Source: DAOUBP01 sp964474695 (GTDB lineage Bacteria; Chloroflexota; Anaerolineae; CG2-30-64-16). From it: DNA of 64,000 bases. Where the stretch lies: positions 10,630 through 74,629 of the forward strand of contig CAYYTK010000023.1 in assembly GCA_964474695.1 (NCBI GenBank). The letters run 5' to 3'. Shown one piece after another: positions 7,678 to 15,889 of this stretch. Both the position numbers and the translations under genes were made by a program. Position 1 is the first letter of the stretch, and every line of letters begins with the position of its first letter. The notes beneath the pieces are model-generated. The model searched no databases. It had not been told where the DNA came from and worked only from the letters and a program-made list of their open reading frames with translations.

Positions 7678-8742
7678 ATGCCTCGTATTTTCGACATCGT
7701 CGAAGCCCCCGATCAGGGGCTGAACCAGATGGTCTACCGCGTGCCCAGCTCAGGCAGCGGTGACTTCCGCATTGGCTCGCAGGTGATCGTGCGGGAGAAT
7801 CAGAACGCGGTCTTCTTCCGCGACGGCAAGGCGCTGGACACCTTCGGTGCCGGCCGCCACACCATCACCACGGCCAACATCCCGCTGTTGGTTGATCTCA
7901 TCGGCAAGCTCTTCAGCGGCAAAAGCCCCTTCAAGGCAGAAGTCTACTTCGTCAACATGCGAGACTTCATCGACATGAAGTGGGGCACGCCGGAGCCGGT
8001 CTCGCTGCGCGACGTGGATTTGGGCCTGGTGCGGCTGCGCGCCAACGGCCGTTACTCGATGGCGATCAATGACCCGCAGATGTTCGTGGCCAAGATCGTC
8101 GGCACGCAGGGTCTCTACCAGACCAGCCAGATCGAGGACTACCTGCGCAGCATCATCATCAGCCGGCTGACCGACATGCTGGGCGAGATGAAGACCGGCC
8201 TCTTCGACCTGCCCGCCATGTTCGATGAGCTGAGCGCGGCCATCAAGGCCAAGGTGGCCGAGGACTTCGAGGCCCTGGGCATCACGCTGAAGCAGATGTT
8301 CTTGGGCAGCATCAGCCCCACCGAGGAGACCCAGAAGGCCATCGACGAGCGCGCGGCCATGGGCGCCATCGGCGACATGGGCAAGTACATGCAGTACAAG
8401 GCTGCCAAGGCCATGGGCGACGCGGCCGCAGCCGGCGGTGGCGGTGAAGCGGGCGGCGCGGCCGGCACCGGCGTGGGCTTGGGCGCGGGCTTCGGCCTGG
8501 GCGCGGGCATGGCGGGCATGATCCAGCAGGCGATCTCCGCGGGACAGCAGCAGGCATCCGCCGGTGCGCCGGCCGCCGCAGCCGCGCCCGAGGTGATGAC
8601 CCTGGCCGAAGCCGCGGCCTACATGCGCGTCAGCGAGGCGGACGTCGAGACGCTCATCACCTCCGGCCAGGTCAAGGCCAAGAAGATCGGCAGCGCCTAC
8701 CGGATCAGCAGGAAGGCGCTGGACGCGTTCCTGGCCGAGTAA
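7678..8742 (+). CDS. SPFH domain protein with C-terminal excisionase-type HTH
   Basis: A 354-residue protein. Residues 1-215 are an SPFH/YdjI-like domain (often annotated virion core protein-like), which in relatives forms membrane-associated oligomers. A Gly/Ala-rich hydrophobic stretch (about 240-300) follows. Residues 306-354 (TLAEAAAYMRVSEADVETLI to KALDAFLAE) are a MerR/excisionase-type helix-turn-helix. AGGAGG sits 7 nt before the ATG. The HTH suggests that the SPFH assembly reads or recruits something, DNA or a protein, but that is inference. Last large gene of the membrane module; a palindromic terminator follows. Confidence 0.85.
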   Translation: MPRIFDIVEAPDQGLNQMVYRVPSSGSGDFRIGSQVIVRENQNAVFFRDGKALDTFGAGRHTITTANIPLLVDLIGKLFSGKSPFKAEVYFVNMRDFIDMKWGTPEPVSLRDVDLGLVRLRANGRYSMAINDPQMFVAKIVGTQGLYQTSQIEDYLRSIIISRLTDMLGEMKTGLFDLPAMFDELSAAIKAKVAEDFEALGITLKQMFLGSISPTEETQKAIDERAAMGAIGDMGKYMQYKAAKAMGDAAAAGGGGEAGGAAGTGVGLGAGFGLGAGMAGMIQQAISAGQQQASAGAPAAAAAPEVMTLAEAAAYMRVSEADVETLITSGQVKAKKIGSAYRISRKALDAFLAE

Positions 8743-8764
8743 CAGGAAACTCGTTTTCGGAACT

Positions 8765-8820
8765 GAGGCTTTAGCCGGTCTGTGTGAGCAGCAAGCGCAA
8801 CCGGCTAAAGCCTCTGTTTT
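8765..8820 (+). terminator. Palindrome with T-run after the SPFH gene; dispersed REP-like family
   Basis: Perfect 15-bp inverted repeat (GAGGCTTTAGCCGGT and its complement, 20-nt loop) followed by TGTTTTT, so it can terminate the upstream module. Relatives occur at 43724-43739 (half), 62176-62190 (half) and 63366-63414 (whole), which marks it as a dispersed extragenic palindrome family. Confidence 0.7.
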
Positions 8821-8889
8821 TCGTGGCTTCAATCCGGCCAGCAGCCCTTGCTTCGCCCGACCTACGGTTTCAGAATCAGGAGTTAGCCG

Positions 8890-9150
8890 ATGAGCAAACG
8901 CCGCCAGGCTCAACAAGCGGGGCCGGAGCAGCCCCAGCCCCAAGCAGATGACCGCGAGGCCTGGGATTCACCGGAGTTCCTGCGCTCCCGGCTGATCAGC
9001 CTGGCGTTTGTCCTCGCGCCCGCCATCGTCATGCTCGCCCTGGGCGAGTCGAAGATCGCGGCCGCATGGGCGGCGGTGGGGACGTTGATCATCCTGTTCG
9101 ACTCGCGCCGCCAGTTGCGCGACTTCTGGCGGTCGCTGCACGCGCGGTGA
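8890..9150 (+). CDS. Small membrane protein
   Basis: An 86-residue protein with a polar Gln-rich N-terminus (1-35) and two membrane helices (about 38-52 and 56-70), ending in a basic tail. No family recognised. AGGAG lies about 10 nt before the ATG. It may belong to the preceding membrane module, though a terminator-like palindrome separates them. Confidence 0.6.
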   Translation: MSKRRQAQQAGPEQPQPQADDREAWDSPEFLRSRLISLAFVLAPAIVMLALGESKIAAAWAAVGTLIILFDSRRQLRDFWRSLHAR

Positions 9151-9158
9151 CGCGCTAC

Positions 9159-9186
9159 TTGATCCTCTTGGATACTATGCTATAAT
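9159..9186 (+). promoter_or_regulatory. Promoter for the BTAD regulator
   Basis: TTGATC, 16-nt spacer, TATAAT, ending 51 nt before the ATG of the large regulator gene. Confidence 0.6.
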
Positions 9187-9236
9187 AATAAACGTCTGCG
9201 CTTGCACTTGGCATTCGAAGTGAAAGAATTGTTTCG

Positions 9237-12200
9237 ATGCTCAGCATCGCGCTGTTGGGCGACTTCTGCCTCAAGCACAATGACACGCTCGTCACAGACG
9301 TAGACACCCCGCGTCTGCAATCACTGCTTGCCTATCTTGTGCTCCACCGGGATGCGCCCCAATCCCGCGGCCACCTGGCCTTCATCTTCTGGCCCGACAC
9401 CAGCGACGCCCAGGCCCGCACGAACCTGCGCTACCTCTTGCATCAGTTGCGGCACACGCTGCCGGATGCGGATTCCTATCTCGACGGCAGGATTCAGAGT
9501 TTACAATGGCGGTCCGGCGCCCCATTTGCCCTGGACGCGGCCGACTTTGAGGCCGCGCTGGCTCAGGCGGAGCAGGCGCCCAGGAGGGGCAATCCCGTAG
9601 CAGTGCGCGAGGCGTTGGAGCGAGCAGTCGCCCTGTACAAAGGGGACTTGTTGCCCAGTTGCTATGATGACTGGATCATGCCCCAGCGCGAAGGATTGCG
9701 CCAGGCATATCTCAGTGCCTTAGAGCGGCTGGTTCAGGTGCTGGAGGAGCAGCGCGACTACGCGGCAGCCGTCCGCCATGCCCAGCGCCTGCTGCAGCAT
9801 GATCCTTTGCACGAAGCGACGTATCGCCACCTGATGCGTCTCCATGCCCTGGATGGGGATCGGGCCGCCGCCTTGCAGGTCTATCACACCTGCGCGACTG
9901 TCCTGCGGCGTGAGCTGGAAGTGGAACCAAGCGCCGCCACTCGTGAAGTCTACGAACAGCTATTGGGCGCAGAGTCACGACCCGCCTCGGCCGCGCCTGC
10001 CACGACCGCTTTTTCGCCCCTTGTGGCCCGAAAGAGCGAATGGATGCAGGTGCGGCAAACCTGGCGCGCCGCGATCGCCGGCGGCGGGCCCCGTGTCCTG
10101 ATGTTGCGCGGGGAGGCAGGGATCGGCAAGACCCGATTGGCTGAGGAGTTGCTGCAATGGGCCGCACGGCAGGGGATCGCCACCGCCACCGCGCGCTGCT
10201 ATGCGGCCGAGGGCCAACTGGCCTATGCCCCGGTCACCGCCTGGCTGCGAGCCCAGCCGCTGGCGCCCCTCGATGACGCCTGGCTGGCAGAGGTCGCGCG
10301 GCTATTGCCGGAGGCCGCGGCCGGCCGGCCGGACTTGCCGCAGCCGGCCGCGTTGACCCAGGCCTGGGAGCGCCAACGCCTCTTCGAAGCGCTGGCGCGC
10401 GCCATCCTGGGCCCAAGCCAACCGCGGCTGCTGATACTGGATGACCTCCAATGGTGTGATCGTGACACCCTGGAGTGGCTGCACTTCCTGCTGCGCTTCG
10501 ACCTCACCGCGCGGCTGCTGGTCGTCGGCGCCTACCGGCCGGAGGAAATCGGCGACGACCACCCACTGGTTTCCTGGCTGCGGAACTTGCGCCTGGAAGG
10601 GCAGGTCGCAGAATTGGAGCTGGGACCGCTGGACGAAGCCGCCACCCGGACTCTAGCCACCCTGACGATCGGCGAGGAGATCGACCCAAGGACCGCCCGG
10701 CTTCTCTATCGAGAAACTGAGGGCAATCCGCTCTTTGTCATCGAAACCGCGCGGGCTGGAATGTTGTTGCACGACCGGGATCGGGATGCCGGTTCGGCCA
10801 GGCTCCTTCACGATCCCACGCTGGGCGACACAGGCCTGCCGCCGAAGGTGTGGTCCATGCTTGAGGCGCGCCTGGCGCAGCTTTCGCCGCCAGCCCGGGA
10901 ACTGGCCGGGCTGGCAGCCGCGATCGGCCGGGAGTTCAGTTTCAAGCTGCTGGCGCTGGCCGACGGCCGCGCTGCGGATGCGCTGATTCGTGAGTTAGAT
11001 GAGCTGTGGCAGCGGCGGATCGTGCGGGAACGCGGCGCCGACGCCTACGACTTCAGTCATGACAAGCTGCGCGAGGTGGCCTATGGCGGTTTGAGCGCAG
11101 CAAGACGGCGCCTGCTGCACCGCCGTATCGCACAGGCGTTGGAGACCCTCCACGCCGGGCGGTTGGACCCGGTCAGCCACCAGGTGGCGGCCCACTACGA
11201 GCGCGCGGGCCTGCCGGACCAGGCAATCCCCTGCTACGTGTGCGCGGCCGAAGTGGCGCGTCGCCTCTATGCCAACGAAGAAGCAATTGCCTACTACCGG
11301 AGAGCCATTACGCTGCTCGAATCCTCAACCGCGGAAACCCTCGCGGCCGCCGGGCCACCAGGCGCGGCTGCTCGCATCCGCGAAGACATGGCCGACCTCT
11401 TGACGCTGACCGGGCGCCGAGCAGATGCCCGGCAGGCCTATGGAGAGGCGCTGGCTGGCGTCGCCGACGGCGAGTTGGTCTGGCGAGCGCGCCTGCAGCG
11501 CAAAATCGCCACGGCCTGGGACGAAGAGAATTGCTGGCAGGAAGCGACGCTGGCCTATGCCGCCGCCGAAGCCGCACTGGGCCCGGAGACGCCCGCCTCC
11601 ACCCTGGAATGGCGGCGCGAATGGCTCGAAATTCAGCACCGCCGAGTCTGGCTGTGCTACGGACTCGGCCGGCTGAATGAGATGGCAGAACTGGCCGAGC
11701 GCACCCGCCCTGTGGTCGAGCAGTGCGGGACCCCCTTGCAGCGCGGGAAGTTCTTCCAAAGTCTGCTGCTGTTAGGCATCAGGCAGGAACGCTTTGCCGT
11801 CTCCGCCGAGACGCTGGCTTTCGGCCATGCTTCCCTGGATGCCTTTCGCGAATCCGGGGACGCCAATGCTGAGACCCTGGCCCTGGGCGGCCTCGGGTGT
11901 TCTCTGGTGTGGGCAGGTCAGCTTGACAAGGCAGAGCAGCCGCTGCTCGCGGCGTTGGCGCGGGCCGAACGGAGCAGTGATGTAGCCGTGCAGTCTCGCG
12001 TCTTGACCTATCTCACCATGCTCTATCGCATGGCCGGCCAGGCTGACCAGGTGGAACATTATGCCGCAGCCAGCCTGGCGCTGGCGACCGAATGGGGGAT
12101 GACCGAGTATATCGGCATGGCCAGGGCCAGCCAGGCCTGGCTGGCCTGGCTGGCAGGCGACTGGACGCAAGCCGGGATCGAAGGCCAGGCTGCCGTGGTG

Positions 12201-12524
12201 CTGTGGCAGCAGGCCCCCCTCAGCACCCCGTTTCAATGGACGGCCCGCTGGCCGCTGCTCGCCCTGGCACAGGCCCAGCACCGTGCGGCAGAGGCGATTG
12301 ACCACGCGCAAGCGATGCTCAGACCGGACCAACAGCGCCTGCCGGCGGCTTTGGCGTCGCACCTCGACGCAGCAGTGGCAGCTTGGCGGCAAGGGCAACA
12401 TGCCGCGGCCGAAGGCTGCCTGGGACAGGCGCTCGAGTTGGCGCAGCAACTGGGCTATCTCAAACGACCGGGAGGAACCGATGTCAGCCGAACAGAACCT
12501 TCAAATCGTGCGCGCCTATCTTAG
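9237..12524 (+). CDS. BTAD-AAA-TPR transcriptional activator
   Basis: A 1095-residue cytosolic regulator. Order: an OmpR-like winged helix (about 1-95), a bacterial transcriptional activator domain of TPR-like helices (about 100-245), an AAA-type ATPase (Walker A GEAGIGKT near residue 292, Walker B LLILDDLQW near 399), and a long helical TPR region to the end. This architecture is that of SARP/LAL-like activators common in Chloroflexota and Actinobacteria, which bind direct repeats and use ATP binding as a switch. The upstream ribosome site is weak (GAAAGAA). The stop lies 44 nt inside the next gene, so the two are translationally linked. Confidence 0.88.
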   Translation: MLSIALLGDFCLKHNDTLVTDVDTPRLQSLLAYLVLHRDAPQSRGHLAFIFWPDTSDAQARTNLRYLLHQLRHTLPDADSYLDGRIQSLQWRSGAPFALDAADFEAALAQAEQAPRRGNPVAVREALERAVALYKGDLLPSCYDDWIMPQREGLRQAYLSALERLVQVLEEQRDYAAAVRHAQRLLQHDPLHEATYRHLMRLHALDGDRAAALQVYHTCATVLRRELEVEPSAATREVYEQLLGAESRPASAAPATTAFSPLVARKSEWMQVRQTWRAAIAGGGPRVLMLRGEAGIGKTRLAEELLQWAARQGIATATARCYAAEGQLAYAPVTAWLRAQPLAPLDDAWLAEVARLLPEAAAGRPDLPQPAALTQAWERQRLFEALARAILGPSQPRLLILDDLQWCDRDTLEWLHFLLRFDLTARLLVVGAYRPEEIGDDHPLVSWLRNLRLEGQVAELELGPLDEAATRTLATLTIGEEIDPRTARLLYRETEGNPLFVIETARAGMLLHDRDRDAGSARLLHDPTLGDTGLPPKVWSMLEARLAQLSPPARELAGLAAAIGREFSFKLLALADGRAADALIRELDELWQRRIVRERGADAYDFSHDKLREVAYGGLSAARRRLLHRRIAQALETLHAGRLDPVSHQVAAHYERAGLPDQAIPCYVCAAEVARRLYANEEAIAYYRRAITLLESSTAETLAAAGPPGAAARIREDMADLLTLTGRRADARQAYGEALAGVADGELVWRARLQRKIATAWDEENCWQEATLAYAAAEAALGPETPASTLEWRREWLEIQHRRVWLCYGLGRLNEMAELAERTRPVVEQCGTPLQRGKFFQSLLLLGIRQERFAVSAETLAFGHASLDAFRESGDANAETLALGGLGCSLVWAGQLDKAEQPLLAALARAERSSDVAVQSRVLTYLTMLYRMAGQADQVEHYAAASLALATEWGMTEYIGMARASQAWLAWLAGDWTQAGIEGQAAVVLWQQAPLSTPFQWTARWPLLALAQAQHRAAEAIDHAQAMLRPDQQRLPAALASHLDAAVAAWRQGQHAAAEGCLGQALELAQQLGYLKRPGGTDVSRTEPSNRARLS

Positions 12525-12855
12525 GGGGTCTGGGCCGGAGCTTATGGCGCAGGACGCGACGTTTCATGTTCTGCCCCAAGCGATCACCCACTGCGGCCGC
12601 GAGGCCATCGCGGCCATGTTTCGCGAGGTCTACGTGGAGGCCTTTTCCGATGCGGCCGCGGAGCCTCGCAACTGGATCGCCAACGACGATTCCGTGGTCC
12701 TGGAGTTCACCTTCCGGGGGGTGAATATCGGTTCGTTTTCTGGCCGGCCGCCTACGGGCAGGCGCGTAGAGGTCCCCATGTGCGTGGTCTATGATGTCAG
12801 GGATGGGATCATCCGCCAGGCGCGGCTGTACTATGACTCGCGGCTCATGCCATAG
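12481..12855 (+). CDS. SnoaL-like polyketide cyclase/ester cyclase family protein
   Basis: A 124-residue protein with the alpha+beta barrel pattern of the SnoaL/NTF2 fold: a helical start (NLQIVRAYLRG), a conserved REAIAAMFREVY segment and a strand-rich end (VCVVYDVRDGIIRQARLYYD). GGAGG is 6 nt before the ATG at 12481, inside the 3' end of the regulator gene. Members bind small hydrophobic ligands or catalyse cyclisation or hydrolysis. The overlap suggests it could supply a ligand-related function to the regulator, which is inference. Confidence 0.75.
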   Translation: MSAEQNLQIVRAYLRGSGPELMAQDATFHVLPQAITHCGREAIAAMFREVYVEAFSDAAAEPRNWIANDDSVVLEFTFRGVNIGSFSGRPPTGRRVEVPMCVVYDVRDGIIRQARLYYDSRLMP

Positions 12856-12994
12856 ACAGGTCGCAGGAACAATCACCCATTCACGGATCCCCCGCGCCAA
12901 ACGCTTTACAAACGCTGCCCCTGCTATGATGGCCTCAGGCGGGTCGGGACAAGGTCCCGCAATCGGCCCGCTATCGCAAGCAAGGAAGGCCAAA

Positions 12995-13450
12995 ATGAAA
13001 ACAAGGGGTTTGAGGACATTCACTCTGGTCCTGGTATGCATCCTGTTGGCGCTGCCGGCCACCGCGCTGGCGACGCCCCCGAAACCACTGACCATCGAAG
13101 CGCAGCTTTGGCTCACCGGCCCGGCCTCCGCCGCGGGCACCTTCACGGTCAGCGGCCTGTTCAACGATTCCGGCAACGCCTCGGAGGTGCTGACGTTCGC
13201 TGATGGGACCGTGCATGGCGTTAAGACGTTGGTGGGTGCAGCCGGCACCATTACCATCAACTTCCAGGCTCAGATGACGTGGACGTCAGCGACAACCTCC
13301 GTCGCCGAGGGCCGGTGGGTCATTGTTTCGGGCACCGGCGCCTACAAAAAACTGCACGGCGTAGGCGAGACCCGCGCGGAGCTCGACCTTGCCGCCTACC
13401 CCGAACCGAACATCGTGGCTCGCTATACGGGCCAGGCGCACTTTGATTGA
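12995..13450 (+). CDS. Secreted DUF3224-like protein
   Basis: A 151-residue exported protein: signal peptide about 1-26 (LALPATALA), then a beta-rich domain with GTFTVSGLF and GTGAYKKLHGVGE segments as in DUF3224/allene-oxide-cyclase-like small barrels. The start at 12995 follows AAGGAAGG by 5 nt. It ends 11 nt before the next gene. No enzymatic residues are evident. Confidence 0.65.
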   Translation: MKTRGLRTFTLVLVCILLALPATALATPPKPLTIEAQLWLTGPASAAGTFTVSGLFNDSGNASEVLTFADGTVHGVKTLVGAAGTITINFQAQMTWTSATTSVAEGRWVIVSGTGAYKKLHGVGETRAELDLAAYPEPNIVARYTGQAHFD

Positions 13451-13461
13451 GGAGGAACCCA

Positions 13462-14355
13462 ATGATTCTCGTCGTCGGAGCCACCGGCTCCTTGGGCGGC
13501 CGCATCACGCGCGGCCTGCTGGCGCAGGGCAAAGCCGTGCGCATCCTGGTCCGGCACAATTCACCATCGGAAGAGCTGGCGCGGCAAGGTCGGGCCACCA
13601 GCGCGCGTTCGTTGATCGAGGCTGGCGCGCAGGCCGTGTACGGCGATCTCAAGGAGCGCGCGTCATTGGACGCTGCGGTCGCGGCCGCGGATACGGTCCT
13701 TACCACGGCCACCGCCTCACAGCGCGGGGGCGCTGACACCGTGCCCGCGGTGGATTTGCAGGGCACGCTGAACCTGATCGAAGCGGCCAAGGCTGCGGGG
13801 GTCAAGCGCTTCATCTACACTTCGGCCTACGGCTCGGTTCCGGGCCATCCGGTGCCGCTGTTCAACGTCAAGGGCACTTGTGAGGCCGCGCTGGAGCGGA
13901 GCGGGCTGGAGTACACCATCCTGTGGCCGGCCATCTTCATGGAGGTCTGGATCGGCATGGTGGTCGGCATGCCATTGATGGCGCAGCAGCCCATCACGTT
14001 GATCGGACAGGGCGACCACCGCCACAACTTCGTCTCCGAGGCGGATGTGGCCGCGTTCGGCATCGCCGCGGTGGACAACCCCCGTGCGGCCAATCAGCGC
14101 ATCGGCATCGGCGGGCCGGCCTCCTATACCTGGACCGAGATCGTGAGCGCAGTCGGCGCGGCGCTGGGCGCGCAACTGCCGGTGCGCTATCTGCCGCTCG
14201 GCTCGGAAGTGCCGGGCCTGCCGCCCGAAGTGGGCAGCCTCTTGAACGGCATGGAGACCTTCGAAACCTTCGTGGACATGACCGAGACCGCGGCGGCCTA
14301 CAAGCTCAAGCTGACAACGCTGGATGAGTTCATCCGCCGCACGTTCCTGCATTGA
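13462..14355 (+). CDS. NmrA-like atypical SDR NAD(P)-binding protein
   Basis: A 297-residue Rossmann protein of the atypical short-chain dehydrogenase/NmrA group. The nucleotide-binding motif GATGSLGG is at residues 6-13, with VRHN after strand 2; YTSAYGS occurs where classical SDRs have Ser/Tyr catalysis. Members are redox sensors or NAD(P)H-dependent reductases, and I cannot choose. GAGGAGG precedes the ATG by 8 nt. Likely co-transcribed with the secreted protein upstream. Confidence 0.82.
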   Translation: MILVVGATGSLGGRITRGLLAQGKAVRILVRHNSPSEELARQGRATSARSLIEAGAQAVYGDLKERASLDAAVAAADTVLTTATASQRGGADTVPAVDLQGTLNLIEAAKAAGVKRFIYTSAYGSVPGHPVPLFNVKGTCEAALERSGLEYTILWPAIFMEVWIGMVVGMPLMAQQPITLIGQGDHRHNFVSEADVAAFGIAAVDNPRAANQRIGIGGPASYTWTEIVSAVGAALGAQLPVRYLPLGSEVPGLPPEVGSLLNGMETFETFVDMTETAAAYKLKLTTLDEFIRRTFLH

Positions 14356-14433
14356 CGCGTTCCAAGATGAGCGTCGCGCGCTCCACGTGCCAGGCTCGTC
14401 CGGCGGGCCTGGCACGCTGACCGAGAGAACACC

Positions 14434-14661
14434 ATGACCACCGAGCGTAATGCAGCCCCGCTGTCGCACACCTCGCACCTGTTCACGCTGCGCCTGTGGC
14501 CCGAAGACCTGGGCGGCGGACAGACCGACTGGCGCGGAAGCGTCCAGCACGTGAACAGCGGCGAGGCGCGTTATTTTCGTGATTGGCCGACCCTGGAGGC
14601 GTTTGTGGAGGGCTTGCTGCGGGAGCGGCCTGCCATCGTTGACAGCGGAGGCGAATCATGA
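14434..14661 (+). CDS. Small conserved hypothetical protein
   Basis: A 75-residue protein with a strand-rich core (FTLRLWPEDLGGGQTDWRG, then VNSGEARYFRDW) and a final helix. Short proteins with a RGxVxHxxSGEARYFRDW core are a familiar uncharacterised type in Chloroflexota. GAGAG lies 8 nt before the ATG. No function assigned. Confidence 0.6.
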   Translation: MTTERNAAPLSHTSHLFTLRLWPEDLGGGQTDWRGSVQHVNSGEARYFRDWPTLEAFVEGLLRERPAIVDSGGES

Positions 14662-14686
14662 ACCGATGTTTTTGTCTGAAACCCCC

Positions 14687-14715
14687 TTGCCCCCTGCCCG
14701 CGCATGTGATATAAT
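14687..14715 (+). promoter_or_regulatory. Promoter for the ABC exporter operon
   Basis: TTGCCC, 17-nt spacer, TATAAT, about 165 nt before the ATPase gene. The leader between them contains a GC-rich inverted repeat (about 14759-14795), which may be a regulatory hairpin; otherwise I see nothing in it. Confidence 0.6.
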
Positions 14716-14880
14716 TTGGTTTGCTGCTACACCCATTGCAACTTATAACTAATTGAGCGAGCTCCGGCGCCGGACGCGCGGCGTTGCCGGGGGCTCGTGC
14801 AGCCCATTCGCGGGGAGAATGCAGGATGCCCACCCCACTGCCAGATCCCAACCTCATCATCACCCGGAAGGAGTGTCCCT

Positions 14881-15879
14881 ATGCCCCCGATCCTGGAAGT
14901 CGATAACCTGGCCAAGAAATACGGCAACTTTGAGGCCGTGAAAGGCATCAGTTTCACGGTCGAAGAAGGCGAGGTCTTCGGCTTGCTCGGCCCCAACGGC
15001 GCGGGCAAGACGCAGACCATCTCCATGCTCACCGGCGTGATCCCGCCCACGGCAGGCACCGCGCGCATCGGCGGCTACGACATCCGCACGCAGTTGGACC
15101 ACGTGAAGCAGCTCAACGGCCTGGTGCCGCAGGACCTGGCGCTCTACCCCACCCTCAGCGCGCGCACCAACCTGAACTTCTTCGGCCGCATCTACGGCCT
15201 GGCCGGCAAGGCGCTGAAGGAGCGGGTGGATGACGCGCTGCGCGTGGTGGCGCTGACCGACCGCGCCGACGACGTGGTGGACAAGTTCTCGGGCGGCATG
15301 AAGCGCCGCGTCAACATCGCCGCCGGGCTGCTCCATCATCCCCGGCTTTTCTTCCTGGACGAGCCGACCGTCGGCGTGGACCCGCAAAGCCGCAACCACA
15401 TCTTCGAGAGCGTGCAGCGCTTGAACCGCGAGCGGGGCATGAGCATCGTCTACACCAGCCACTACATGGAAGAGGTGGAGCTCCTGTGCAACCGCGTCGC
15501 GGTGATGGATGCGGGCAGGATCATCGCTATGGACACGATCAAAAACCTGATCGCGACGCTGGGCGGCGGGGTGATCAACGTCGGGCTGCCGCAGGTCAAC
15601 GAAGCGCTGATCAGCCAGATCGCGGCGCTGCCTGCGGTGAAAGAGGTGACGCTGGTGCAGCCGCCGGTCGCGGCCGGCCAGGCGCCGGGCCAGGAGGCGG
15701 CCGTGCCGGCCGCAGCCACCCCCATCCTCAAGATCCTGACCGAGCACAGCCAACAGGCCATCGTGAACCTCCTCGGCTTCCTGAACCAGCGCGACATCAG
15801 CATCACTTCGCTGCAAATCCTGGAGCCCAACCTGGAAAGCGTCTTCCTGCACCTGACGGGGAAGAAGCTGAGGGAATGA
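14881..15879 (+). CDS. ABC-2 type exporter ATP-binding protein
   Basis: A 332-residue ATPase subunit. Walker A GPNGAGKT (about 37-44), signature FSGGMKRR (about 136-143), Walker B LFFLDEPTVGVD with the catalytic Glu, and the H-loop in YTSHYMEEVE. A C-terminal extension beyond residue 220 is typical of drug, antibiotic or polysaccharide exporters of the DrrA/NatA type. GAAGGAG precedes the ATG by 9 nt. Followed 10 nt later by the first of two permeases, giving a three-gene exporter. Substrate unknown. Confidence 0.92.
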   Translation: MPPILEVDNLAKKYGNFEAVKGISFTVEEGEVFGLLGPNGAGKTQTISMLTGVIPPTAGTARIGGYDIRTQLDHVKQLNGLVPQDLALYPTLSARTNLNFFGRIYGLAGKALKERVDDALRVVALTDRADDVVDKFSGGMKRRVNIAAGLLHHPRLFFLDEPTVGVDPQSRNHIFESVQRLNRERGMSIVYTSHYMEEVELLCNRVAVMDAGRIIAMDTIKNLIATLGGGVINVGLPQVNEALISQIAALPAVKEVTLVQPPVAAGQAPGQEAAVPAAATPILKILTEHSQQAIVNLLGFLNQRDISITSLQILEPNLESVFLHLTGKKLRE

Positions 15880-15889
15880 GGAGGCAGCC

